10,326 bases of DNA, taken from positions 1 through 10,326 of the forward strand of contig CAJUMD010000115.1 of the NCBI GenBank assembly GCA_910587275.1, written 5' to 3'. Of this stretch, positions 1 through 5,470 are shown piece after piece (within the stretch, counting starts at the first letter, position 1; the number at the start of each line of letters is the position of its first letter). The notes beneath the pieces are model-generated. The model worked only from the letters and a program-made list of their open reading frames with translations, had not been told where the DNA came from and did not search any database. Source of the DNA: an uncultured Kineothrix sp. Its GTDB lineage: Bacteria > Bacillota > Clostridia > Lachnospirales > Lachnospiraceae. Position numbers and translations under genes: made by a program.

Positions 1-14
1 GGAGAGGTATCTCC
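1..14 (-). other. Small palindrome in the tRNA-Ser 3' trailer
   Basis: The trailer downstream of the tRNA holds a perfect hairpin, GGAGA-TACC-TCTCC on the minus strand (5 bp stem, 4-base loop). It could be the start of an intrinsic terminator, but any U-run would lie outside the window. Bases 1-11 are also the exact complement of the first 11 bases of the tRNA (92-102), so this segment could pair with the tRNA 5' end instead. Confidence 0.5.
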
Positions 15-16
15 AG

Positions 17-102
17 CGGAGAGGGTGGGATTCGAACCCACGCGCCCTTGCGGACAAACGGTTTTCAAGACCGCCTCGTTATGACCACTTCGATACCTCT
101 CC
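17..102 (-). tRNA. tRNA-Ser (anticodon UGA), no encoded CCA
   Basis: Read on the minus strand, this folds as a class II (long variable arm) tRNA of 86 bases. The acceptor stem is GGAGAGG paired with CCTCTCC, followed by discriminator G. The anticodon loop is CTTGAAA, with anticodon TGA at 65-67, which reads UCA-family serine codons. The T arm is GTGGG-TTCGAAT-CCCAC. The variable arm contains a GTCC/GGGC stem closed by GCAA, as expected for tRNA-Ser. The bases after the discriminator are CTG, so CCA is not encoded. It must be added by nucleotidyltransferase after 3' trimming, in bacteria typically by RNase Z, whose gene lies in this window. It is preceded by its own strong promoter but at an unusual distance of about 138 bases. 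Confidence 0.96.
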
Positions 103-110
103 ATGTCCAT

Positions 111-126
111 ACGCCGTTCCCGGCGT
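111..126 (-). other. Hairpin just upstream of tRNA-Ser 5' end
   Basis: A perfect 6-bp GC-rich stem (ACGCCG / CGGCGT) with a 4-base loop lies 8 bases upstream of the mature tRNA 5' end in the precursor leader. It could isolate the leader from the tRNA fold or mark the RNase P entry side. That role is inferred; only the palindrome is seen. Confidence 0.45.
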
Positions 127-134
127 CTGCATTT

Positions 135-182
135 CAAAAGTCCTTCTGCCAAAAAGTCTTTCCGACTAAAAATCTTTCTGAC
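135..182. repeat. Three imperfect tandem repeats in the tRNA-Ser leader
   Basis: Three consecutive units of 15, 17 and 16 bases occur at 135-149, 150-166 and 167-182. They share the plus-strand pattern (C/T)AAAA(A)(G)TC-TT-(C/T)-(C/T)G(A)C. The units are short and degenerate. They lie entirely between the promoter and the tRNA, so they would be transcribed as leader RNA. No function can be read from them. Confidence 0.5.
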
Positions 183-204
183 TTTGACGAAATCCAAAAT
201 CTGC

Positions 205-220
205 AATCCGTAACCGGATT
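205..220 (-). other. Small hairpin in the tRNA-Ser leader
   Basis: AATCCG and CGGATT form a perfect 6-bp stem around a 4-base loop, about 20 bases downstream of the predicted transcription start. It is not followed by a U-tract on the minus strand, so it does not look like a terminator. Confidence 0.35.
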
Positions 221-246
221 TTGTTTTCATCAGCAGCGCAAGAATC

Positions 247-275
247 ATTCTAGCAAAAAACTTTTCCAGTGTCAA
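247..275 (-). promoter_or_regulatory. Strong sigma-A promoter for tRNA-Ser
   Basis: On the minus strand, TTGACA (270-275) is followed after exactly 17 bases by TAGAAT (247-252), a near-perfect vegetative promoter. Transcription should start near 240. The only supported gene downstream in the window is the tRNA-Ser, with 104-246 holding no coding gene. Confidence 0.85.
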
Positions 276-319
276 CAACTTTTTCCAAATTTTTTTATAT
301 TTTTTTCTTTTCTTTTTTT
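276..319 (-). promoter_or_regulatory. A-tract UP-element-like region upstream of the -35 box
   Basis: Directly upstream of the -35 hexamer the minus strand is almost pure A-runs broken by short T or G steps. This resembles UP elements that bind the RNA polymerase alpha C-terminal domain at rRNA and tRNA promoters, and should be intrinsically curved. The function is inferred from composition and position. On the opposite strand it reads as T-runs, but no GC-rich hairpin precedes it there in the right orientation to make a terminator. Confidence 0.6.
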
Positions 320-370
320 CCATACCGGATTCCCGCCGGAAAATACGGTAAAACAGGGCATTTCCCGCTG

Positions 371-1135
371 CTACGGTTCCCGGTCGAGAAAGCATTCCGC
401 CACCTGCAGATCTTCCGGTGTGGTAATTTTTATGTTTTGATAGCTGCCTTCCACCAATTTAACTTTATGCTCCGTATACGTCTCCACCACCATGGCATCA
501 TCCGTAATACGGATGTTTTGCGGTAACGCTTTTCTATCCGTTTCCATTTCCATCAGCGCCCCGTAAGCGCTGCGGATCAGTCCGGAGGAAAAAACCTGGG
601 GTGTCTGGACCATCCATACATCATCCCGTTTCGGCGTGGAACCCGCAAAGCCGTCTGCATCCGCAATCTTAATGGTATCTTTCACCGGCATTCCCACTAC
701 ACAGGCACCGTATTCCCTGACACATGCATAAGCGCGTCCCAGGATTTCCCCTGTCACAAAGGGTCTGGCACCGTCATGGATGAAAATATAGCCGCATTCC
801 CCCGCAGCCTGCAGTCCCTCCCATACGGAATGGTAACGTTCCTTTCCTCCCGCCACCACACGGGACACTTTATGGAAACCAAACCGCTCCACAATTTCCT
901 TTTTACAGTATTCCACCTCATCCGCCGCTGCCACCAGTACCACCCGGTCCACGAAACTCTTCTGGAAGGCTTTTAAGGCATAGTAAAGTATCGGTTTCCC
1001 CCCAAGGGGAAGATACTGCTTTGGCACGTCACTGTTCATCCTCGCACCGCGCCCCGCGGCAAGCACAATTGCCACACATGCTTCTTCTCTCCCAAAAGAT
1101 TTGCCGTTCCGCTTCGGATTCCCGTCCATTTGCAT
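371..1135 (-). CDS. ispD: 2-C-methyl-D-erythritol 4-phosphate cytidylyltransferase
   Basis: IspD transfers CMP from CTP to methylerythritol 4-phosphate in the cytosolic MEP isoprenoid pathway. The 254-residue product shows the family signatures in order: AAGRGARM (26-33) and PKQY (38-41) for CTP binding, GGKER (96-100), HDGARP (120-125), VKDT (151-154), TPQ (178-180), TDDA (211-214) and the C-terminal NIKITTPEDL. Homologues are usually about 230 residues, and the extra length is a polar N-terminal extension of about 20 residues. The ATG start has AGGGGG 5 bases upstream. A GTG at codon 21 (base 1075), preceded by GGGAGA, would give a standard-length protein and cannot be excluded. It is the last gene of the zinc-ribbon/rnz/tsaD unit, 31 bases after tsaD. 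No convincing terminator follows it on the minus strand before the tRNA promoter. Confidence 0.96.
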   Translation of the reverse strand: MQMDGNPKRNGKSFGREEACVAIVLAAGRGARMNSDVPKQYLPLGGKPILYYALKAFQKSFVDRVVLVAAADEVEYCKKEIVERFGFHKVSRVVAGGKERYHSVWEGLQAAGECGYIFIHDGARPFVTGEILGRAYACVREYGACVVGMPVKDTIKIADADGFAGSTPKRDDVWMVQTPQVFSSGLIRSAYGALMEMETDRKALPQNIRITDDAMVVETYTEHKVKLVEGSYQNIKITTPEDLQVAECFLDREP

Positions 1136-1166
1136 CCATGCCCCCTGTCCTCTTTGTCCTTACCGC

Positions 1167-2225
1167 CTATAACCGTTCCCCCAATTTCAGATTGGGAACG
1201 GCATTTAAGTCGTAGCCGTGCCGGATTCCTTTTTTGTACTCATAATATCCTGCCACCCCAATCATGGCGGCATTGTCCGTACAGTAAATGGGGGAAGGAT
1301 GGTAAAAAGCAATCCCGTTTTCTTTACATGCCTGTTCCAACGCCCCGCGCAGGGCGGAATTGGAAGCCACGCCCCCCGCTATGGCAAACTTGTCATATCC
1401 ATATTCCTTCACTGCCTCCATGGAATGATCCACCAGTACGTCCACCACTGCTTTTTGGAATGATGCCGCCACATCGGCAGCGTTTACCGTCTCCCCTTTC
1501 ATTTCACAGGAATTCAGGTAATTCAAAACCGCCGATTTCAAACCGCTGAAACTGAAATCATATACAGACTCCGCCACTTTCGCCCTCGGAAAAGGAATGG
1601 CATCCGGGTTGCCTTCTTTTGACACACGGTCAATCTTCGGACCGCCCGGATAACCGAGCCCGATTGCCCTTGCCACCTTGTCAAATGCTTCCCCCGCCGC
1701 ATCATCCCTCGTGCGCCCTATGATTTCATATTCCCCGTAGTCCTTTACCACCACCAGGTGGGAATGCCCGCCCGATACGACCAGACATACAAAAGGAGGC
1801 TCCAAATCCTTGTTTTCTATAAAATTGGCACTGATATGCCCTTCGATGTGGTGTACCCCCACCAAAGGGATTCCCGTGGCGAAACTGATGGCTTTCGCGG
1901 CGGATACCCCCACAAGAAGCGCCCCTACCAGTCCGGGACCGTATGTTACGGCTACCGCCGTAATATCCCCCAGTGCCGTCCCCGCTTCCGCAAGCGCCTG
2001 TTCCACCACTTGGTTCATTTTCTCAATGTGCTTCCTGGAGGCAATTTCCGGCACTACGCCGCCAAATTCCGTATGCAGGGCAATCTGCGAATATATCACA
2101 TTGGACAATACTTCCCTGCCGTCCTTTACCACCGCTGCAGCCGTCTCGTCGCAGGAACTTTCAATCGCCAATATCCTTATTTCTTCCGTGCCATTTATTC
2201 CGTCCACTTCATCCACTCCGTCCAT
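1167..2225 (-). CDS. tsaD: tRNA N6-adenosine threonylcarbamoyltransferase TsaD
   Basis: TsaD is the catalytic Kae1/Gcp ASKHA-fold subunit. With TsaB and TsaE it transfers the threonylcarbamoyl group from TC-AMP to A37 of ANN-reading tRNAs (t6A). Visible signatures in the 352 residues are ESSCDETAAAV (22-32), the metal-binding HHIEGH with His126 and His130, SGGHSH (151-156), DDAAGEAFDK (174-183) and the metal ligand Asp317 in CTDNAAMIG. Homologues usually begin a few residues before the ILAIE strand. Here the start adds an acidic extension of about 16 residues (MDGVDEVDGING...) encoded by a degenerate repeat. The ATG at 2225 is the only in-frame ATG before an upstream stop, with AGGG 5 bases ahead. 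It lies 25 bases after the upstream membrane protein gene, and its stop overlaps a hairpin. Confidence 0.97.
   Translation of the reverse strand: MDGVDEVDGINGTEEIRILAIESSCDETAAAVVKDGREVLSNVIYSQIALHTEFGGVVPEIASRKHIEKMNQVVEQALAEAGTALGDITAVAVTYGPGLVGALLVGVSAAKAISFATGIPLVGVHHIEGHISANFIENKDLEPPFVCLVVSGGHSHLVVVKDYGEYEIIGRTRDDAAGEAFDKVARAIGLGYPGGPKIDRVSKEGNPDAIPFPRAKVAESVYDFSFSGLKSAVLNYLNSCEMKGETVNAADVAASFQKAVVDVLVDHSMEAVKEYGYDKFAIAGGVASNSALRGALEQACKENGIAFYHPSPIYCTDNAAMIGVAGYYEYKKGIRHGYDLNAVPNLKLGERL
1173..1201 (-). other. Hairpin spanning the 3' end of tsaD
   Basis: CCGTTCCC and GGGAACGG pair, followed by a further 3-bp AAT/ATT stack after a two-base bulge, with a 5-base loop. The stem covers the last codons of tsaD and ends 4 bases before its stop codon. 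It is not followed by a U-tract, so it is more likely an mRNA processing or stabilising structure between tsaD and ispD than a terminator. It could also be incidental to the coding sequence. Confidence 0.4.
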
Positions 2226-2240
2226 GTCATCCCTGCCGTC
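2187..2240. repeat. Degenerate 18-bp tandem repeat at the tsaD start
   Basis: On the minus strand, three adjacent 18-base units (2223-2240, 2205-2222, 2187-2204) each begin GACGG, and the first two match closely (GACGG..xGGATGAxxTG). A further GACGG 12 bases upstream (2241-2252) extends the pattern. The repeat spans the ribosome binding site, the start codon and the first 12 codons of tsaD, and reads in frame as Asp-Gly-rich units. Confidence 0.55.
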
Positions 2241-2250
2241 TATGCAGCCG

Positions 2251-2829
2251 TCACTCTTTTACCAATTCCCAGCCGTAAATCTTCCAATGCCCGTCTTCAT
2301 CCTTGCGCATCAGAAACTTTTCATTCGATGTCAGCATCTTCGTTCCCTGCCGGATGCTCAAAATACCGTACAGAGATGCCCATTCGTAACCGTCCCTGCT
2401 AAAATATTCCACGTCCGTGCTGGAAGATGTGGAATAACTGGAAATTTTCATGTCATGCTTGTTTAATTCCGCAATTTCGCCCGCAAGGTTTAACAGGTAA
2501 ACATCCTCCGGCTGGTTCGCCACGAATTCTTCGTCATATAAAAGCTGTATCTGCATTGCCAGCTTCTCCAGCTCCTCGTCGGAATGAGGTTCGTTATACA
2601 GGCACTGGAGGATATCGCAGTAATATTTCAGTACCTCTCTGGGCGACGGCGGATAATTATTCTCCAAGTTCCGCAAAAGCACCTGCTGGGATTTCGTGAT
2701 GGTTTCCGCCTGCTCCGTCCCGTCCCCCTTCGTCCGGTTGGACAGGTAAAAGTAAAAACCCACGACTAACGCTGCCAGGATACACCCAATCACGATTAAT
2801 TTCAAAGGACTCTGACGTTCTTTCTTCAT
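2251..2829 (-). CDS. Membrane-anchored protein of unknown function
   Basis: The 192-residue product begins with a short lysine-rich segment and one hydrophobic helix (about residues 9-29, LKLIVIGCILAALVVGFYFY) without an obvious cleavage site. This suggests an N-in anchor with the rest outside the membrane. The outer part is acidic and probably helical (about 40-120), then becomes more beta-like, ending in HWKIYGWELVKE. That ending is reminiscent of small extracellular domains of the NTF2 or DUF4829 kind, but I cannot assign it. It may belong to a Lachnospiraceae-restricted DUF family (I recall DUF6715, unverified). The start is set by AAGGAGGGAG 5 bases before ATG. It sits 51 bases after rnz and 25 before tsaD, in the same apparent transcript, with no enzymatic motif visible. 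Confidence 0.85.
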   Translation of the reverse strand: MKKERQSPLKLIVIGCILAALVVGFYFYLSNRTKGDGTEQAETITKSQQVLLRNLENNYPPSPREVLKYYCDILQCLYNEPHSDEELEKLAMQIQLLYDEEFVANQPEDVYLLNLAGEIAELNKHDMKISSYSTSSSTDVEYFSRDGYEWASLYGILSIRQGTKMLTSNEKFLMRKDEDGHWKIYGWELVKE

Positions 2830-2880
2830 ACAAACTCCCTCCTTCCGGCTATTCTTCTCCCAATCACATTTCTTACGCCA

Positions 2881-3792
2881 TCAATCTTCTTCAAACATAA
2901 GTTCCACGCTTTTACCGTCCTTGCCGGCTTCCGCCTGCGGAAAGATTTTCCGCACGTCTTTCATAAAGTCCTCCGCGCGGACCAGGGAAGGGCTGTAATG
3001 GGTCAGCCACAGCTTTGATACGCCGGCTTTCTTCGCCAGATGCGCCGCTTCATAAAAGGTCATATGCTTATATTCTTTTGCCTTCTCCTGCTTATCCGGC
3101 TCCCCGTACATGCCTTCGCAGATGAAAAGGTCTGCGCCCGCCGCATTGCGGACAATGCTTTCGGTTGGCCTGGTATCGGTGCAGTAAGTGAGTTTGATTC
3201 CCTTCCGCGCCGCGCCGAGCACCATATCCGGCGTATATACCCTGCCTTCCAGCTCTATGGTTTCCCCTTTCTGCAGGCGGTTCCAGTATCTCCTGTCCAG
3301 CCCGAGTTCCATTGCTTTTTCCACCTGGAATTTCCCGGTACGGTCTATGATTATGTTATATCCATAGCATACCACATTATGGTTCACACGGAAAGCGTCA
3401 ATCCGAAATCCGTCAAAAGAAAAACTCTGCTCGCTTTCCGAGATTTCCACGCATTCAATCGGAAACGGAAGTTCCGGCGCAATAACGCGCAGGGCGTTCA
3501 CCACTCTTGTCAGTCCCTTTGGCCCCACTAAAAGAAGCGGCTCTGTCCGTTCCGCATTTCCCATGGTGAGAAGCATTCCGGGCAGTCCGCTGATATGGTC
3601 CGCATGGTAGTGGGTGAAGCAGATAATGTCAATGGGTTTCGGGCTCCAGCCCTTTTCCTTCATGGCAATCTGCGTCCCCTCCCCGCAATCGATTAAAATA
3701 CTTTTTCCATTGTACCTCGCCATCAGGGAAGTCAGCCACCGGTAAGGCAGCGGCATCATTCCCCCTGTTCCGAGTAAACATACATCCAACAT
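2881..3792 (-). CDS. rnz: Ribonuclease Z (tRNA 3' endonuclease)
   Basis: This metallo-beta-lactamase-fold endonuclease removes the 3' trailer of CCA-less tRNA precursors. With the chosen start it is 303 residues, the normal short-form RNase Z length. It opens with MLDVCLLGTGG, then LIDCGEGTQ (33-41), the zinc motif HYHADH (61-66), His138 in FRVNHN, Asp206 in YCTDTRP, His243 in KHMTF and His265 in LTHYSP. The motif reads HYHADH where many RNase Z proteins have HLHGDH. A longer ORF runs to 3843, but AGGAGG lies 3 bases before the ATG at 3792 and the extra 17 residues fit no family feature. It is downstream of the zinc-ribbon gene and upstream of the membrane protein, tsaD and ispD. The tRNA-Ser at 17-102 is a plausible substrate. 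Confidence 0.94.
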   Translation of the reverse strand: MLDVCLLGTGGMMPLPYRWLTSLMARYNGKSILIDCGEGTQIAMKEKGWSPKPIDIICFTHYHADHISGLPGMLLTMGNAERTEPLLLVGPKGLTRVVNALRVIAPELPFPIECVEISESEQSFSFDGFRIDAFRVNHNVVCYGYNIIIDRTGKFQVEKAMELGLDRRYWNRLQKGETIELEGRVYTPDMVLGAARKGIKLTYCTDTRPTESIVRNAAGADLFICEGMYGEPDKQEKAKEYKHMTFYEAAHLAKKAGVSKLWLTHYSPSLVRAEDFMKDVRKIFPQAEAGKDGKSVELMFEED

Positions 3793-3854
3793 ATGCCTCC
3801 TATCCAGCACATGCCCCAAAAAACGGTACGGTCTTTGACACATGCACTTCGCCG

Positions 3855-3869
3855 CTCCGGCCGGCGGAG
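3855..3869 (-). other. GC-rich palindrome between the zinc-ribbon gene and rnz
   Basis: CTCCG-GCCGG-CGGAG forms a 5-bp GC stem just after the stop codon of the zinc-ribbon gene, within the 79-base gap before rnz. A run of six T occurs about 25 bases downstream on the minus strand, too far for a normal intrinsic terminator. It may tune processing or partial read-through, or be chance. Confidence 0.3.
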
Positions 3870-3871
3870 GC

Positions 3872-4120
3872 TTATAAAAGTTCCTTTACCTCGCTGCTAT
3901 CCACCGGTATCCGGAATCTGGCAACCATTTTTTCGTAACAGTCCTCACATAAATCAAACCTGTGGTTCTGTCCGTCCTTCCTGCTGAAATATCCGAAGGT
4001 GGCGTCCACCTCCAAACAGCCTTCTTTTAAAATTCCATTTTCTACCAATAATTTTTTTCCGCAGTAATTACAAATCACGGAATCAAGTTCCATTTTATTT
4101 TCATCCAGATATTTCCGCAT
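3872..4120 (-). CDS. Small four-cysteine zinc-ribbon protein of unknown function
   Basis: The 82-residue product has two CxxC knuckles, CNYC (Cys17, Cys20) and CEDC (Cys58, Cys61), separated by 37 residues. That is the layout of a zinc ribbon of the kind used to bind RNA, DNA or protein partners. The C-terminus is acidic (SSEVKELL), and no membrane segment or catalytic motif is seen. The ATG at 4120 is chosen because AGGGAGG lies 8 bases upstream. The longer frame opening at 4165 would put its start codon inside the -10 box of the promoter and before the predicted transcript start. It is the first gene of the unit that continues with rnz, suggesting a role linked to RNA handling, but that is inference only. 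I do not recognise a named family. Confidence 0.85.
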   Translation of the reverse strand: MRKYLDENKMELDSVICNYCGKKLLVENGILKEGCLEVDATFGYFSRKDGQNHRFDLCEDCYEKMVARFRIPVDSSEVKELL

Positions 4121-4163
4121 AGTCTCATCCTCCCTAGATGTCCAATGTGCTGCTATATCTGTC

Positions 4164-4192
4164 ATTATACACGAGCTTTTCCGACAAAAACA
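4164..4192 (-). promoter_or_regulatory. Promoter for the zinc-ribbon/rnz/tsaD/ispD unit
   Basis: A perfect TATAAT (minus strand, 4164-4169) is preceded at 17 bases by a poor -35 (TGTTTT, 4187-4192). The predicted start near 4157 leaves a leader of about 37 bases before the zinc-ribbon ATG. The weak -35 suggests either moderate strength or help from an activator. The 111-base gap between rimI and this gene holds no clear terminator, so some read-through from the upstream operon is possible. Confidence 0.65.
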
Positions 4193-4231
4193 GTGGTAAT
4201 TCCTGTTACTTTGACGCCCGGCAAAACAAAG

Positions 4232-4690
4232 TCAGGGCGCATCCTTCCGTCTCCACATAATCAGCGCGTCTTCCCTTGGCTTTGCATAAAAATCCCTGCG
4301 TACACCCTCCCCCCGGAAACCATACTTTTCATACAGTCCGATTGCCGCACGGTTTCCGCGCCTTACTTCCAGCGTAAAATCCCGTATTCCAAGTCTTTCC
4401 CCTTCCTCCAGGATTTTTTCCATCAACATGCCTGCCACCCCCATGCGGCGGAATCCTCCTGCAACCACCACGTTTGTGATTTCCCCCTCTCCGGCAAGGC
4501 TGCGCAGCCCACAGATTCCAACGACCTGCCTGCCTTCCCGTAAAGGCGCTTCCGCCACGTAATAATACGCATAACTGCACCGGAGCGTATCCGCAAAAGC
4601 CTGTTCTGACCACGGCTCCGAAAAATTTTCCGCTTCAAGAAGGGCTGCCGCCTTACTGTCCCGTTCTTCCATGCGTCTGACTGTTATCAT
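4232..4690 (-). CDS. rimI: GNAT N-acetyltransferase, RimI family
   Basis: RimI acetylates the N-terminal residue of ribosomal protein bS18 using acetyl-CoA; related proteins have broader targets. The 152-residue product is a single GNAT domain. It has an N-terminal FSEPWSEQAF (23-32) typical of RimI, the acetyl-CoA loop RRMGVA (81-86), a beta strand ending LEVR with Glu108 at the catalytic position, N113 and A115 in the RGNRAA motif, and LYEKYGF (119-125) with the general-acid Tyr120. Its ATG overlaps the tsaB stop as ATGA (4687-4690), which implies translational coupling. tsaE-tsaB-rimI is a very common bacterial cluster. RimI activity is assumed from family and context; the exact substrate in this organism is not shown by sequence. 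Confidence 0.92.
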   Translation of the reverse strand: MITVRRMEERDSKAAALLEAENFSEPWSEQAFADTLRCSYAYYYVAEAPLREGRQVVGICGLRSLAGEGEITNVVVAGGFRRMGVAGMLMEKILEEGERLGIRDFTLEVRRGNRAAIGLYEKYGFRGEGVRRDFYAKPREDALIMWRRKDAP

Positions 4691-5457
4691 GTCGCCTCCT
4701 GCCGTGCTGCCATATTCCTCCCGTCACGTTCCCGTTCCGCCTGCGACGGTCTTAGGTAAACGGGAGCATGTTCCGCCGCGGGAACCGTTTTTCCTTTCCT
4801 GAAATAGATACCCGCAAGCGCCGCGACGGATGCCGCCCTCTGCCGGTTCATATGGGCAGGGGCAAAACTGTATTCCACACGCATGAGCTCAGCCAAACGC
4901 TGCCGGTACACAGGTACCCCGTCTCCTAAAAATATGACCCTTCGCCCAAAATCATTCAGCTTTCCGGCAATTTCCTCCACTGCCACCGCGCACTGCGGCT
5001 CTACCGTTTGGATGGAATAACCCGCAGGGACGCCGTCCGCCCCCTCCCCGTCTTCTTTCACAAATTCATAAACGCCGGTATAAACCTGTCCCCGCCTGGC
5101 ATCCATCATGGGGCATATATAATCTGCCGTCCCATACAGGTTATAAGCCAGTCCCTCCAGAGTGGGGATTTCCACGATGGGAATGCCAAGTGCAAATCCA
5201 AGCCCTTTCGCCGTGGCAGAACCAATCCTAAGCCCGGTAAAAGAGCCGGGTCCCGCCGCCAAAGCCACCGCATCCACGGACGACATGTCCAACTCCGTCA
5301 TATCCCGTATTTCCCCAAGCATTGGCAAAAGGGTCTGCGAATGCGTCTTCTTATACTGTATGTCATATTCCGCGACCAGAAGGTCATCCTCGGTAAGCGC
5401 CACGGATGCCACCAGACCGGAACTGTCCAATGCCAGGATCTTCATCTTTCCAACCAT
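4687..5457 (-). CDS. tsaB: t6A biosynthesis scaffold protein TsaB
   Basis: TsaB is a catalytically inactive ASKHA-fold paralogue of TsaD. It dimerises with TsaD and is needed for TsaE recruitment in the t6A37 tRNA modification complex. The 256-residue product shows ILALDSSG (7-14), KKTHSQTLLP (36-45) and the diagnostic GPGSFTGLRIG (69-79). It lacks TsaD's HxxxH metal site, as expected. The start at 5457 lies 13 bases after the tsaE stop, with a G-rich GAAGGGGG immediately upstream. A second ATG four codons in (5445) begins the canonical MKILALDSS and could be the true start, although the spacing from the same G-run (13 bases) is less favourable. It overlaps rimI by 4 bases. Confidence 0.95.
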   Translation of the reverse strand: MVGKMKILALDSSGLVASVALTEDDLLVAEYDIQYKKTHSQTLLPMLGEIRDMTELDMSSVDAVALAAGPGSFTGLRIGSATAKGLGFALGIPIVEIPTLEGLAYNLYGTADYICPMMDARRGQVYTGVYEFVKEDGEGADGVPAGYSIQTVEPQCAVAVEEIAGKLNDFGRRVIFLGDGVPVYRQRLAELMRVEYSFAPAHMNRQRAASVAALAGIYFRKGKTVPAAEHAPVYLRPSQAERERDGRNMAARQEAT

Positions 5458-5470
5458 GCCCCCTTCTTTC

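Noticed and set aside
276..319. Homopolymer tract as a sign of a mobile element edge
   Set aside because: No terminal inverted repeats, target duplications or transposase remnants are nearby, and its position against a -35 box explains it.
323..348. Possible terminator after ispD
   Set aside because: CCGG and TACCG/CGGTA inverted repeats are short and are followed on the minus strand by A-runs rather than T-runs; the A-rich tract fits the tRNA promoter better.
1810..2466. Long plus-strand open frames opposite tsaD, and similar ones opposite other genes
   Set aside because: They mirror well-identified conserved genes on the minus strand, show low-complexity Pro/Ser/His-rich translations and have no ribosome sites or promoters of their own.
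3793..3843. 17-residue N-terminal extension of RNase Z
   Set aside because: The AGGAGG site just before 3792 and the canonical family N-terminus favour the shorter start; the upstream ATG has only a weak ribosome site.
4121..4165. 15-residue N-terminal extension of the zinc-ribbon protein
   Set aside because: Its ATG is part of the TATAAT box and lies upstream of the predicted transcript start, while AGGGAGG precedes the ATG at 4120.
4208..4240. Possible terminator after rimI
   Set aside because: Short competing stems (ACTTTG/CAAAGT and CGCCC/GGGCG) overlap each other and no U-tract follows, so I do not call a terminator here.
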